Positions 1 to 10,097 are shown, numbered from the stretch's first letter. The stretch: 64,000 nucleotides of DNA from JANXQZ01 sp038225555 (GCA_038225555.1 JBBRRB010000008.1:62001-126000); one strand, 5' to 3'. Notes: a model not told the origin generated them from the sequence alone. Made by a program: numbers and translations.

Positions 1-217
1 CTTGAGCAACCTCGTTATCGACAGTCCGCACATACCGGCGGCTGTGCGCGAGAACGATCTCATCCTCATGTGCGCGGCGCGCCGGGATCAAAGCCAGATC
101 GAGGCCTTTCACCGCATTAACGGCACTCTGAAACCGTTCGGGGCGTTCAGGATGCCCTTTGCCGGGCTGATGTTCCAAGGCGATAGGATCCGCCGCAAGA
201 GCAGTCGCCCTACTCAT
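1..217 (-). CDS. Histone deacetylase family protein, N-terminal part
   Basis: This open frame starts at an ATG at 215-217 on the minus strand and runs off the window edge, so only 72 residues are visible. The protein begins MSRATALAADP and continues into EHQPGKGHPERPERF, the N-terminal pattern of bacterial class II HDAC/AcuC/acetylpolyamine amidohydrolase-like zinc deacetylases. The catalytic histidines and zinc ligands lie outside the window, so the substrate cannot be judged. Its ATG overlaps the TGA of the upstream beta-propeller gene (ATGA at 214-217), which indicates one operon with translational coupling. Confidence 0.8.
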   Translation of the reverse strand, partial: MSRATALAADPIALEHQPGKGHPERPERFQSAVNAVKGLDLALIPARRAHEDEIVLAHSRRYVRTVDNEVAQ

Positions 218-1221
218 TTTTCAAGCACCAGCACGGAAAAACTCCCGGTCACCATTTTGGGCCGCGTACCTTTTCCGGCTGAGGCCGGTTCAAATTCCGC
301 CGCGGGCACGAATAGCTTGTGGGTCTTGGTATCCACTGCCATGGTTCTCGACCCGGCCCGGGTCTTAATGGTCTCCACGATTTTGTATCGATCCGGCGAG
401 TCCTCGTGTATTACCGTAATTGTTCCGTCGCCGCACGAGTTGAAAATCATTTTCGTTTCTGGATCGAAAGCCGTCGCGTCAATCCCTTCGCAAATCGGCA
501 TCGTTGTAATCAGCTTTCCATCATTGGCGTTAATAACCGCCATCATCTTGTTGTGGCAGCCCACGAAAAGCCGGCGGGTGGATCGATCCATCGTAAGTCC
601 GGAAGGCGACTCGCAAGGTTCCAGCTTCCATTTCTGTTCCACCAGCAGCTTCCTGGCATCTATCCGCATCATCACGTTTTTGTCTTCAATGTTCACGTAC
701 ACCGCATTTTGCGCATCGGCGATGGCGAATTCCGGCTTGCCCTCAAGCGCGACGCTCCCGACAGGCGCACTCAGTTCAGCGTCGATAGCAGTCACGTCAG
801 AACTTCGGCCATTGAAGGCGAAGACACGGCTGCTGGCAGGATCGAAAATGATCGCGTCAGGGTTCTTGCCTGCGGGAATATCGTCGCCAACGCGTTTCAA
901 CGTTTTGAGATCGAACGCCGTGATAGTGCCGCTTTGGCCATTGCTGATGAAACCCCGGTTCAGCGTTGACGCGAGCGCGATCCCATGGACGCCCTTCAGG
1001 TCCGTAAGCTTCCCAATGATAACTGCCGTGTCCGCATCGATCACGTCGACTTCGGTTCCATGCGACACGTAGACGCGCCTGGCATCGGGGTCGACGGTCA
1101 GGTAATCCCACCCGCCATCGCCGCCAATCGGGATTCGCTTGGTGATATGGTATCCGGTCTGCCCGGAAATCGCTGAAGCGAGCATCAAGAGAACAAGCAC
1201 GAGTCGCGTCGGAGCCATCAT
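214..1221 (-). CDS. Secreted YncE-like beta-propeller protein
   Basis: About 335 residues with an N-terminal hydrophobic signal sequence (LVLVLLMLASAISGQ), followed by repeated blades of the YVTN/NHL type. Typical blade fragments are DPDARRVYVSHG, DVIDADTAVIIGKL, DPASSRVFAFNG and DRSTRRLFVGCHN. Proteins of this kind are exported seven-bladed propellers, usually of unknown ligand. I chose the ATG at 1221; a TTG seven codons upstream (1242) extends the frame, and the ATG at 1218 is also possible. The stop overlaps the deacetylase-like start by four bases. No enzymatic motif is visible. Confidence 0.8.
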   Translation of the reverse strand: MMAPTRLVLVLLMLASAISGQTGYHITKRIPIGGDGGWDYLTVDPDARRVYVSHGTEVDVIDADTAVIIGKLTDLKGVHGIALASTLNRGFISNGQSGTITAFDLKTLKRVGDDIPAGKNPDAIIFDPASSRVFAFNGRSSDVTAIDAELSAPVGSVALEGKPEFAIADAQNAVYVNIEDKNVMMRIDARKLLVEQKWKLEPCESPSGLTMDRSTRRLFVGCHNKMMAVINANDGKLITTMPICEGIDATAFDPETKMIFNSCGDGTITVIHEDSPDRYKIVETIKTRAGSRTMAVDTKTHKLFVPAAEFEPASAGKGTRPKMVTGSFSVLVLEK

Positions 1222-1307
1222 AGCGTAGCCGGAGCGGGACAACGCTTGCGTTTAAAGTTCCCTTTGTGTTAGCTTGCCATCAAGTTGTGCCGCCGTAGAG
1301 GAGTTGT

Positions 1308-4300
1308 ATGCAAAAACTGATCCGCTCGTTCATGCGCTATTTTCTGATCTTCGTTACCGTCATGGCCATCCCGGCTTACATGCTAGGGCAGGGCACCGAT
1401 CTCGATGCAATTCGAGGAACCGTCACCGACCCGAGCGGCGCGGCTGTGCCCAACGCTGCAGTCACTATCATCGACCTCTCCACCGGCGTACGGACTGTGG
1501 TTCATACCAATAAAACTGGAGAATACGAGGCAACCGGCTTCAAGTACGGCGAATATAAGCTCTCAATCTCGGTACCAGGCTTCAATACCCTCGAGATTTC
1601 TGGCGTAACGCTGCGCACCGGCGAAACTGCCCGCGTGGATGGACGTCTGGAAGTGGCGCGTTCCACCGAGTCCGTGATCGTCCATGAGCAAGCTTCACTC
1701 ATCCAAACCGATTCGCCCACTATCAGCGGCACCCTAAATAACCTCCAATTGACGGAACTGCCGCGCGACAGCCGCGATTATCAGTCCTTTCTATATCTAA
1801 ATCCAAACATTACTCAAGGACAAGGCGACGGCGCGCTCAAGTTTATCGGTGCTCAGAGCTACGGAGCCAGCTTTTCTCTGGACGGCCAGCGATCGAATGG
1901 CGGAGTTTTCGGCGAGCCAACCAGCAGCCAGCCCTCGCTCGAGACGGTTGGCGAGTTGACGGTTTTATCGAACAGCTTCACGGCCGAATATGCGGGAATC
2001 GCGAACATCCGCGTTACGACTCGTCGAGGCCAATCCAGCTACCACGGGTCCTTGTTCTACGACAACAAGAACTCGGCCCTGGCGGCCTGGAGCCTCAATG
2101 ACAAGATTGGGCAAGCGAACTTCTCGCCCACTCCCGCGCAGTCTGCATATCCCACTCCCTACTTCAATTTGAACGAGTTTGGCGGCTCATTCGGCGGCCC
2201 CATCCCGAAGCTTAAGAACACGTATTTCTTCGCCGCCTATGAGAAGCGGTTCCTGAACAGCCCTGTCTATACTCGCTCCACCACGCTGCCGCATGCCACC
2301 TTGCTGGCTGGCAACTTCTCGCTCTTAAGCGATTCCAAAAAGCCAGTCGTGCCGACTGCTGTCACATTGACGCCAGCCGAAGTGGCCCAAAATACGGTGG
2401 GAGGACTTGGACAGCGTTTCATCCAGATTCCGCAACGTTTACTGAATCCTGTGACTGCGAAATTGATCCAGCTTTATTTCCCCCAGACGAGTCCGAACGC
2501 GCCGATCAATGCTAGCAATGGAAGGCTTGTCGATTACTTCACCAACGCCCCGGGCACCACCCGTCGCGACTTGGGAACCCTCCGGGTGGATCACGACTTC
2601 CGCGAAAAGGATCGCTTTTATGCCGTGTACAATGGCCAGAATCAGGTCTTTGCAACTTCGAATGTGGCGAGTCCCTTCACGCCCCTTGGCTTGACGCAGA
2701 ACGAGCGCAGCAACAAGACGTTGTCGCTCTCCGAGACTCACCTGTTCTCGCCCACGATCATCAACGAGGCGCGCGGCGGATTCAACCGTGTTCCCTGGCT
2801 GCGGCAAAGCAATCAGACACTGCGGCAATTTCTGCAAAATATCGGCTTCAACGATGCCGACATCAAAGCGTACGGAGACGTAATCACGCCTTCGGCCCTC
2901 GACACTTTCGGCCACCCCGCGATCAGCTTTGGCTCAACCTTTGCGATTCTTGCGAATGGCGGTCGGAATACCTATCGTCCTCTCGATCAAAACTTGCTGA
3001 CGTTCGGCGACACGATTACTTGGATCAAAGGGCGCCATTCCTTGAAAGCCGGGGCCGACTTCGTTCGCAACGCGGCGGTGGATGGATTCACCAGCGGTCG
3101 CGGCAATCCGCGCGGCCGCATCAATTACACAGGTGCCGGAACTGACCCGCTGGCGCGATTCCTGCTTGGACTGCCTCCTAATAACGTCAGCTACGTGAAC
3201 CAGTTCCGCCCGCCTTTGGACGTTTACAACTGGGAGCAAGGCTTCTTCGTTCAGGACGATTTCAAGATTCACTCCCGCCTGACCCTGAATATCGGGCTGC
3301 GCTACGAAATCATCACGCCGTTCACAGAAAACAACGATTTGCTGGTAAATTTCGACCCGACGTACGTCGGGCCCAATGGCCAAAAAGGACGCTATGTCGT
3401 GCCTTCCCAGAAAACGCTTCAGGACTTGGACCCGCGCTACATAGCCTACGGAGTGGTGACTGCCGACAAGCTAGGATTGCCGCGCTCTCTGGTGAAAGCC
3501 GATTACGGGAACGTAGCGCCGCGCGTGGGGCTGGCTTGGCGTTTGAGCGAGAAAACTGTCCTGCGAGGTGGCTACGGCCTGTTCTACCCGACCTCGGCTG
3601 CGCAGGGCATTCGTGACCCCCTGGCGACGAACTCGTTCCAAGTAACTTTAACGAAGGTATCCACCGCGGCTGCTCCGCTTTCTGGCTGGCCCGGCGTTGT
3701 GCACGGAACCAGTCCTTTGTCCGGCGGTGCGGTAAATGCTCTGAGCGGTCTGATCTCCGGCAATTGGGTGCCGTTCAATCTGAAGCAGCCGCGCATCCAG
3801 CAATACAACGTGACGCTGGAACGCGATCTTGGCTGGCAAACCGCAGTTCGCCTATCGTATCTGGGCACGCGCATGAGCCGGCTAATCTCCGGCGTCGACT
3901 CTAACATGATTCAGCCCAGCGACAAACCCTTCGGCACCACCACTGGCGACGGCGTCACTCCCTGCACGCCCGACAATGGGGATTGCAACTACTCGCCAGC
4001 CGACCTCGCGCGCCTCCCGTACCCCGCACTCAGCGACTTCCTGACTAGCTTCGGCAACTTCGGACATGGACGCAGCAACGCGTTCCAGGCCGAGTTTAAC
4101 CGCAGATTTTCGGGCGGGTTTACATTCAACGCAAGCTACACGCTGCTGGATCAGAAATCGACGGCTGCGGATACGGGAAACTCCAGCCTCGGCGGAACCG
4201 CCTATAACCAGTTCAATCCATCGGCGGACTATGGCATGGATGCGTTCACGTCGCGCCATCGCTTTATCACTTATGGCATCATCGATTCGCCCTACGGCCG

Positions 4301-4931
4301 AGGCAGAAAATACGGAGCGGGAATGCCGCGCTGGCTGGATGCGGTGGCGGGAGGCTGGCAACTATCCTGGCAGGGCTTCGTAAAATCCGGAACCGGATTC
4401 ACCCCGCTCTGGACTTGCGACAACTGCGGACCGATCTCTCCTGGAAATATCGCTTCGGGATCGCTCGACGCCACTGGCGGATTCTATAACACCAGCTTTC
4501 GTCCGGTAGTTAGCGGCAATCCGAACGTGAAGAGCGGCGATCGGCTATGGAACCCGGCGGCATTTTCCACGCCTCCTCTCGGAGCGGATTTGTTCACGAA
4601 CCCGGCCGTGGCCACCCGAAACCTGCTTACGGGTCCCGGAACTGTCGGGCTGAACACTGGCGTCCGCAAAGTGTTCCGCGTGGGAGAGAAGGTTCGCGCC
4701 GAACTGGGTGCGGACATAAATAACATCCTGAACCACCCGTTGAAGTCGCCCGACAATTATGACATCGGCGTTCTCGGGTCGTTCTCGCTTAAGGTGAATC
4801 CCACGACGCTCAAGCCGGAGATACAGGACGTCACCCCGAACCCCGATTTTGGCCGCCTCATCGCCAGCTACCCTCAGGAAGGAGTCGATAGTCGCCGCAC
4901 CGTCAGGCTGCGGGTCAGGATTACTTTTTAG
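1308..4931 (+). CDS. TonB-dependent receptor, carboxypeptidase-regulatory-like type
   Basis: 1207 residues. A signal peptide (1-28) is followed by a carboxypeptidase-regulatory-like beta-sandwich at about residues 30-115 (GTVTDPSGAAVPNAAVTI), a plug-like segment at about 120-240 (LNNLQLTELPRDSRDYQSF, FSLDGQRSNGG) and a long barrel ending in aromatic-terminated VRLRVRITF, an outer-membrane assembly signal. Such very large Oar-like receptors are expanded in Acidobacteria and are thought to import large organic ligands; the substrate cannot be read from sequence. A good GAGGAG ribosome site lies just before the ATG. No TonB or ExbBD gene is nearby. The last 11 bases overlap the convergent DinB gene. 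Confidence 0.92.
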   Translation: MQKLIRSFMRYFLIFVTVMAIPAYMLGQGTDLDAIRGTVTDPSGAAVPNAAVTIIDLSTGVRTVVHTNKTGEYEATGFKYGEYKLSISVPGFNTLEISGVTLRTGETARVDGRLEVARSTESVIVHEQASLIQTDSPTISGTLNNLQLTELPRDSRDYQSFLYLNPNITQGQGDGALKFIGAQSYGASFSLDGQRSNGGVFGEPTSSQPSLETVGELTVLSNSFTAEYAGIANIRVTTRRGQSSYHGSLFYDNKNSALAAWSLNDKIGQANFSPTPAQSAYPTPYFNLNEFGGSFGGPIPKLKNTYFFAAYEKRFLNSPVYTRSTTLPHATLLAGNFSLLSDSKKPVVPTAVTLTPAEVAQNTVGGLGQRFIQIPQRLLNPVTAKLIQLYFPQTSPNAPINASNGRLVDYFTNAPGTTRRDLGTLRVDHDFREKDRFYAVYNGQNQVFATSNVASPFTPLGLTQNERSNKTLSLSETHLFSPTIINEARGGFNRVPWLRQSNQTLRQFLQNIGFNDADIKAYGDVITPSALDTFGHPAISFGSTFAILANGGRNTYRPLDQNLLTFGDTITWIKGRHSLKAGADFVRNAAVDGFTSGRGNPRGRINYTGAGTDPLARFLLGLPPNNVSYVNQFRPPLDVYNWEQGFFVQDDFKIHSRLTLNIGLRYEIITPFTENNDLLVNFDPTYVGPNGQKGRYVVPSQKTLQDLDPRYIAYGVVTADKLGLPRSLVKADYGNVAPRVGLAWRLSEKTVLRGGYGLFYPTSAAQGIRDPLATNSFQVTLTKVSTAAAPLSGWPGVVHGTSPLSGGAVNALSGLISGNWVPFNLKQPRIQQYNVTLERDLGWQTAVRLSYLGTRMSRLISGVDSNMIQPSDKPFGTTTGDGVTPCTPDNGDCNYSPADLARLPYPALSDFLTSFGNFGHGRSNAFQAEFNRRFSGGFTFNASYTLLDQKSTAADTGNSSLGGTAYNQFNPSADYGMDAFTSRHRFITYGIIDSPYGRGRKYGAGMPRWLDAVAGGWQLSWQGFVKSGTGFTPLWTCDNCGPISPGNIASGSLDATGGFYNTSFRPVVSGNPNVKSGDRLWNPAAFSTPPLGADLFTNPAVATRNLLTGPGTVGLNTGVRKVFRVGEKVRAELGADINNILNHPLKSPDNYDIGVLGSFSLKVNPTTLKPEIQDVTPNPDFGRLIASYPQEGVDSRRTVRLRVRITF

Positions 4932-5436
4932 TCGGGCTATCCATCCCAGCCCACAAGTCCATGGTGCTTAGTTCTTCGCGACCGCAGGACTTGAGGTAGC
5001 AGAAGAGCTGAGTGCGGTAGGCCGCGTGACCGCACAACACCAAGTTCGCCAGCAGCGACCCGCGAGTGGATTTCGTGCCGAACATGTCGATTTCGGCGCG
5101 AAAATCGGCTTCGGTCCATCCACTCAGGAGTTGAGCGTACTCATCGGATTGGTTTTGGATAGCGGAGACGGCTTCATCGAAGCTCATCTTTTTCGACGCA
5201 GCTACGGCTGGGCTCCATGCGGCGCTCAAGGCGGGTCTATTGAAGACCCCGGCTTTGATTACGGCAACCTGTGTGGGGCCCATGATGGCCATGTACTGCA
5301 GCAACTCCAGAATGCTGCGCTGGTTGGGGGTTGGCCGATAATCGAGCTTCGATTTGTCCACCTTGCTGGCGAGATGCACCAAAATGCGAATCTCGTTGCG
5401 GAGAGAGGCGATCAGTTCTTCTTTTGTGAGGACCAT
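4921..5436 (-). CDS. DinB-family protein
   Basis: 171 residues predicted to form a four-helix bundle. It starts with LTKEELIASLRNEIRILVHLA and has the spaced histidines and C-terminal helix (CGHAAYRTQLFCYL) of the DinB/YfiT superfamily. These proteins often bind a metal through three histidines and act as thiol-dependent transferases or damage-inducible proteins; several expected histidines are not clear here, so activity is uncertain. It converges with the TonB-dependent receptor gene (11-bp overlap) and is divergent from the histidine kinase gene. There is no signal peptide, so it should be cytoplasmic. Confidence 0.7.
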   Translation of the reverse strand: MVLTKEELIASLRNEIRILVHLASKVDKSKLDYRPTPNQRSILELLQYMAIMGPTQVAVIKAGVFNRPALSAAWSPAVAASKKMSFDEAVSAIQNQSDEYAQLLSGWTEADFRAEIDMFGTKSTRGSLLANLVLCGHAAYRTQLFCYLKSCGREELSTMDLWAGMDSPTKK

Positions 5437-5521
5437 AATCCAAGATTACCGGCTTCCATTCTTGCATCCGCCGCACCCCGCCCTGAGTCTCTGATTCGCC
5501 ACTGTCCTACACTAAACCTAT

Positions 5522-6925
5522 ATGTTCAGGGAGCGGATTCGCGAACATCTGTTTCCTGGCCAGGCGGAGCGCGACGAAGGCTTTCGCCGGGAACTGGAAC
5601 GCCTTAGCCTCTTAGGGCTGCTGATTATTGGTTTCGTTCAGATCGCCGTTTCGCTATTCATGCTGGCCATTCGTTACCTGGTCGCGCCCGGCAGCGGGGC
5701 CTTGTACTTGCGCTTGGAGCAAGCCGCCGTCATCATCGCGCTCGGGATGTTGAACGCCTGGCTTTCGCGAATTCCAGCCGTGGGCGGATGGGCGCGCCGG
5801 ATCGCGGCCCTTTCGGCGCTGATCACTGCCGGGGTCCTGATCTGGGCTTCCATGCTGCTCAGTTCGCGCACCACGAATCCCAACGATTTCATTCCCGGCC
5901 AGATCACCATGGTGCTGCTGGTCGCCGTGACAACCATCCCGTTGAGGCCCATGCACACGCTTGCGCTCGGCCTTGGCATTGGCCTCGATTACCTGATTTC
6001 CGCCACCATTGCCGAACGCCAGTTGATGACCGGGCTTGGCCCGGATGATAACTACATGCTCTTCATCATCATGCTGACGCTGCTGTGCACCGCCATCACC
6101 GCCATCTTGTACGCCCAACGCAAGTCCAATCACCTGATCCTGCTTCAGACCGTGGAGGCTGCCGAAGCCTTGCGCGGCGCCCAAACCAGAATCGTGATGA
6201 CGGAGAGCGCCTCCTCCTTAAGCCGCCTCGCCGCCGCCTTGAGCCACGAGATGAACAACCCTGTGGGAGCGTTGCTCAGCGGAGTGGATACGTTGCTGCT
6301 GCTTTCCGCAAAGCAGGCCAAGTGTGAACCGAAGGATTACGACAAGATCGTTCGGCTCCAGGCAGAGGTGCGCCGTTCGCTCCAGGAATCGGCGCAGCGA
6401 TTGAAGGAACTCGTCTCGCGCATGCAGCGTTTCACCAACATGGATCAGGCGGAGGTACAGCCGGCGGACGTCAATGAGATGCTCACCGATGTTGCAGCGC
6501 TAGTGGATCCGGAACTAACAGGAGGGGCCAAGATCATTCTGAATCTTCGGCCGCTGCCCCCCCTGATCTGCCATCCTCAGCAGTTGAGCGTGGTTTTCAG
6601 CAACATCTTGAATAACGCGGTCGGCGCGGTTGACGAGAACGGACGCGTGCTCGTTGCCAGCCGGCAAACCCCCGAGGAGATCGAGATCGAGATCGAAGAC
6701 AACGGCCGCGGAGTCGAGTCCGGCGAGTTGCAAAATATCTTCGATCCTGGATTCAAGGTGTCGGGCGGCAGGATGGCGGCGGGGAACTGGAGCCTGTTTA
6801 GCTCCCGCCAAATTGTGCGGGAACACGGCGGCGAGATCCGCATCGCCAGCAGCGAAGGCCAAGGGACGCGGGTAACCATCACGCTGCCACTGAAACAAGT
6901 AGACCAAACCAGCTTCGACAGGTAG
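5522..6925 (+). CDS. Membrane sensor histidine kinase
   Basis: 467 residues. About six hydrophobic segments lie between residues 28 and 200, followed by a HisKA domain with the H-box ALSHEMNNPVGAL (phosphoacceptor His242) and an HATPase domain with N-box NILNN (361-365), G1 DNGRG (393-397) and F-box IFDPGF (406-411). The G2 box is the variant GNWSLF rather than GTGLGL. It lacks a recognisable PAS or HAMP domain, so the membrane region itself is probably the sensor. No response regulator is adjacent. It ends only about 60 bp before the chosen start of the LptC/A-like gene, so the two are probably co-transcribed and may respond to envelope state. Confidence 0.88.
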   Translation: MFRERIREHLFPGQAERDEGFRRELERLSLLGLLIIGFVQIAVSLFMLAIRYLVAPGSGALYLRLEQAAVIIALGMLNAWLSRIPAVGGWARRIAALSALITAGVLIWASMLLSSRTTNPNDFIPGQITMVLLVAVTTIPLRPMHTLALGLGIGLDYLISATIAERQLMTGLGPDDNYMLFIIMLTLLCTAITAILYAQRKSNHLILLQTVEAAEALRGAQTRIVMTESASSLSRLAAALSHEMNNPVGALLSGVDTLLLLSAKQAKCEPKDYDKIVRLQAEVRRSLQESAQRLKELVSRMQRFTNMDQAEVQPADVNEMLTDVAALVDPELTGGAKIILNLRPLPPLICHPQQLSVVFSNILNNAVGAVDENGRVLVASRQTPEEIEIEIEDNGRGVESGELQNIFDPGFKVSGGRMAAGNWSLFSSRQIVREHGGEIRIASSEGQGTRVTITLPLKQVDQTSFDR

Positions 6926-6984
6926 CGCGGGTGCTCGCACTTTCGCTCCTGCCTTCGCTCACTACGTTATCCTTGGGTATACAG

Positions 6985-9285
6985 ATGCGGTGGACACGAC
7001 CGCTCCTTCTAGTTGCCATCTTGTTGGTTCTGGGCGGCGTGGGAGCGACATTTTACTCACGCTTGAAAGAGCAAAACGCGGGCATCCAAACCAAGCCCCG
7101 GGCCTTGGCGGAGGGCACCCTATCGGACTCGCAGGGCTGGAGTTACACCAAGACCGTAAACAGCAAGCCGTTTTTCTACGTGCATGCCGACAACATGGAA
7201 GAGAGCGGCGGAAAATTTCACCTCAAGGGAATCGAGCTGCACATTTTCCAAAAGGACGCTGCTCAGTTCGACAAGGTGAAAAGCGCCGAGGCCGAATTCG
7301 ATATCAAGGCGGGTCTCCTTTTCTCCCAAGGCGACGTCGAGATTACGATGGGGGTTCCGGCCAACGAAGAGCCTTCCGGCCGCCTCATGGTCATCAAATC
7401 CTCGGCAGTCCATTTTGAAAGCAAGACTGGAAAAGCAACCACCGATCAGGCCACCACTTTCGAATTCGACAAGGGTACTGGCAGCGCGGTCGGAGCCTTT
7501 TACGATCCTCAAATCCACGAGCTGCGTATGGTAAGCCATGTCCATTTGCTCTGGCGGGGCAAGGACGCGAAAGCTAAGCCCATGCAGGTGGAGGCAGGCG
7601 ATCTGGTTTACAAGGAGAAGGAAGCCAAAGTGTATCTGGGCGGCTGGTCGAAGCTATTGCGAGAGACGCTTACTCTGAACGCCGGGCCGGCTGTGGTCGC
7701 CCTTTCGAACGGGGTCATTCAGCAGGTGAATGCCGAACACGCGCAGGGAACAGACGACCGGCCTCGCCGCAAAATCGAATACGTTGCCGATAAGCTGACC
7801 ATGAATATGGACGAGGACGGACAGATCAAGAAAATCGCCGGCGAGCAGAACGCGCGCTTGACATCTTTTTCCGACACCGCCCAGACCACCATCACCACCG
7901 ACCGCGTGGACCTCGATTTCAACACCGCCGAGGGCGACAGCATCCTCGATACCGCGCTCGCAACCGGTCACAGCATCGCGGAATCGAAGCCGGTCCTCAA
8001 GCAGGGCGTAAACCCGGCCGACACGCGCATCTTGCGCAGCGACGTGATCAAAACCAAAATGCGCCCGGATGGACAGGAGATCGATAACGTGGAGACGGCT
8101 TCGGCGGGGTCCCTCGAGTTTGTTCCGAACCGTCCAGGCCAGCCGCACCGTTGGATGAACGGCGATCGCTTGTGGATTAAGTACGGTGTGAAAAACCAGA
8201 TCGAATCGTTCAAATCCGTCAACGTAACCACCCGTACCGAGAAGCCGACCCCCAAGGATGCGAAGCAGGCACCGCCGCCTGCGCTGACTTCGAGTAAGGA
8301 CTTAACGGCGCAGTTCGATCCTAAAACTTCGCAGTTGTCTCAACTCGATCAGTGGAACGACTTTCGGTATGAAGAGGGCACCCGGAAAGCGAAGGCGGAT
8401 CGGGCTCAGTTGGAGCAGTCCAAGGATTTGATTCATCTCACCGGCCTGGCCAGGGTGTGGGATGAAACCGGATCCACCGAGGGCGACAGGATCGATCTGG
8501 ATCAAAAGAGCGGAGACTTCAGCGCCGAAGGCAACGTAAACTCCACGCGCTTGCCCGACAAGAAAACGGATCAGAAAACCGGCAAGAACAATGAGAAGAC
8601 ATCCGGCGGACTGCTCGCTGAAGACGAACCCATGCACGCCAAGGCGAAGAAGATGACATCCACCGACAATCACCTGCTAGTGCGCTACGAGGGGAACGCG
8701 ATGGCCTGGCAGAGCGCGAATCGCTTGCAGGCCGACGTCATCGAGATCGACCGCGATAACAACATCCTAAAAGCTCATGGACATGTGGTCAGCCAGCTTC
8801 TCGACAAAGCCAAGGATGAGGCTCCGGCGGACGAAAAAGCGCCGAAGAAGCCCAAAGATCCAACCGCCACTCCAATCTTCACAATCGTGAAAGCTCCGGA
8901 ACTCATCTACAACGATGATGATCGGCTGGCATACTACAAAGGCGGAGTGCTGCTGGATCGGCCCGGCATGAAAGTGAAATCTCAGGAGCTAAAAGCGTTT
9001 TTGCGGGATGACAGCGACGATTCCTCGCTCGATCACGCCTTCGCCGACGGGAAGGTGGAAATCGTGCAGACCGCGCTTGACCGAACCCGCACCGGCACTT
9101 CCGAGCACGCTGAGTATTATGTGGATGACGCGAAAGTGATTCTCGAGACCGGCCATCCGCAACTGGTGGATAGCAAGAAGGGTTCAACGAAGGGTAAGAA
9201 GTTGACTTGGTTTTCGAATGACGATCGGCTGCTGGTGGATGGAGCGGAAGGCGCGCCTGCGCAAAGTAAGCTCCGCCGCAAGTAG
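6985..9285 (+). CDS. Large LptC/LptA-like (OstA-fold) LPS export protein
   Basis: 766 residues from the ATG at 6985; a GTG at 6931 gives 18 more, but the sequence MRWTRPLLLVAILLVLGGV looks like the real N-terminal anchor. An LptC-like part (about residues 50-170: FFYVHADNMEESGGKFHLKG) is followed by several OstA/LptA-like beta-taco stretches (EAGDLVYKEKEAKVYLGG, ADVIEIDRDNNILKAHGHV, ELIYNDDDRLAYYKGGV). Such proteins carry lipopolysaccharide across the periplasm. It is much longer than E. coli LptC or LptA (both under 200 residues) and has charged Lys/Asp-rich inserts. The next gene, ten bases on, is lptB, which supports the role. Confidence 0.82.
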   Translation: MRWTRPLLLVAILLVLGGVGATFYSRLKEQNAGIQTKPRALAEGTLSDSQGWSYTKTVNSKPFFYVHADNMEESGGKFHLKGIELHIFQKDAAQFDKVKSAEAEFDIKAGLLFSQGDVEITMGVPANEEPSGRLMVIKSSAVHFESKTGKATTDQATTFEFDKGTGSAVGAFYDPQIHELRMVSHVHLLWRGKDAKAKPMQVEAGDLVYKEKEAKVYLGGWSKLLRETLTLNAGPAVVALSNGVIQQVNAEHAQGTDDRPRRKIEYVADKLTMNMDEDGQIKKIAGEQNARLTSFSDTAQTTITTDRVDLDFNTAEGDSILDTALATGHSIAESKPVLKQGVNPADTRILRSDVIKTKMRPDGQEIDNVETASAGSLEFVPNRPGQPHRWMNGDRLWIKYGVKNQIESFKSVNVTTRTEKPTPKDAKQAPPPALTSSKDLTAQFDPKTSQLSQLDQWNDFRYEEGTRKAKADRAQLEQSKDLIHLTGLARVWDETGSTEGDRIDLDQKSGDFSAEGNVNSTRLPDKKTDQKTGKNNEKTSGGLLAEDEPMHAKAKKMTSTDNHLLVRYEGNAMAWQSANRLQADVIEIDRDNNILKAHGHVVSQLLDKAKDEAPADEKAPKKPKDPTATPIFTIVKAPELIYNDDDRLAYYKGGVLLDRPGMKVKSQELKAFLRDDSDDSSLDHAFADGKVEIVQTALDRTRTGTSEHAEYYVDDAKVILETGHPQLVDSKKGSTKGKKLTWFSNDDRLLVDGAEGAPAQSKLRRK

Positions 9286-9294
9286 CCTCTGCAG

Positions 9295-10068
9295 ATGCGC
9301 ACTCTTCAAACCTCTGAAATTTCGAAGACTTATCGAGGACGCAAAGTCGTCGACAATGTCTCGCTCTGGGTCGAGCAAGGCGAAGTGGTCGGATTGCTCG
9401 GGCCGAACGGGGCGGGCAAAACAACCTCGTTTTATATGATCGTCGGCTTGATTAGCCCCGATTCGGGCCGCGTGATGCTCGGCAATGGCAACGGCGCGGA
9501 AGACATCACCAACATGCCGATGTATCAGCGCGCCCGTCGCGGCATCAGCTACCTTCCCCAGGAGGCTTCCGTTTTTCGCAAGCTTTCCGTGGAGGATAAT
9601 TTGATGGCAATTCTGCAGACTCTGCGCATGCGAAGCGAGGAGCGCCGCAGACGGATGAACGAACTGATCGAGCAACTGGGACTCGAGACAGTTCGCCACA
9701 ATAAAGGATACGCGCTGTCAGGCGGTGAACGCAGGCGCGTGGAGATCGCGCGCTCGCTCGTGATCGAGCCGAGTTTCTTGCTTCTGGACGAGCCGTTCTC
9801 GGGGATCGATCCGATTCAAGTGCTCGAGTTGCAGCGCATCATCTTCGACCTGAAGAACTCAGGGATTGGCATTCTGGTAACGGATCATAATGTCCGCGAA
9901 ACCCTGGCCGTCACGGATCGAGCGTATATCATTAACAACGGCAAGGTGTTCCAATCGGGAACCCCCGACCAGTTGGGCCGCGACGCGGAAGTCAGGCGCG
10001 TGTATCTAGGCGAAAACTTCAATCTCGGAATGTCGAACGAAGGCCGCCTGAAAGTACCAGCCAAATAA
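9295..10068 (+). CDS. lptB: LPS export ABC transporter ATPase LptB
   Basis: 257 residues with Walker A GPNGAGKT (37-44), Q-loop YLPQEASVF (about 87), ABC signature LSGGE (141-145), Walker B FLLLDEP (161-167) and the switch histidine in VTDHNVRETL. The overall match is to LptB, the cytoplasmic ATPase that powers LPS extraction with LptFG. It follows the LptC/A-like gene by nine bases, as in many Gram-negative lpt operons. No lptF, lptG or rpoN follows; the next gene is on the other strand. The ATG at 9295 fits the usual LptB N-terminus. Confidence 0.93.
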   Translation: MRTLQTSEISKTYRGRKVVDNVSLWVEQGEVVGLLGPNGAGKTTSFYMIVGLISPDSGRVMLGNGNGAEDITNMPMYQRARRGISYLPQEASVFRKLSVEDNLMAILQTLRMRSEERRRRMNELIEQLGLETVRHNKGYALSGGERRRVEIARSLVIEPSFLLLDEPFSGIDPIQVLELQRIIFDLKNSGIGILVTDHNVRETLAVTDRAYIINNGKVFQSGTPDQLGRDAEVRRVYLGENFNLGMSNEGRLKVPAK

Positions 10069-10097
10069 CCCTTGTGGGGCGGGCAATCCTGCCTGCA

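Noticed and set aside
2..1072. Long plus-strand open frame (356 codons) at the window start
   Set aside because: It is antisense to the beta-propeller and deacetylase genes, both of which have clear family motifs; its own translation has none.
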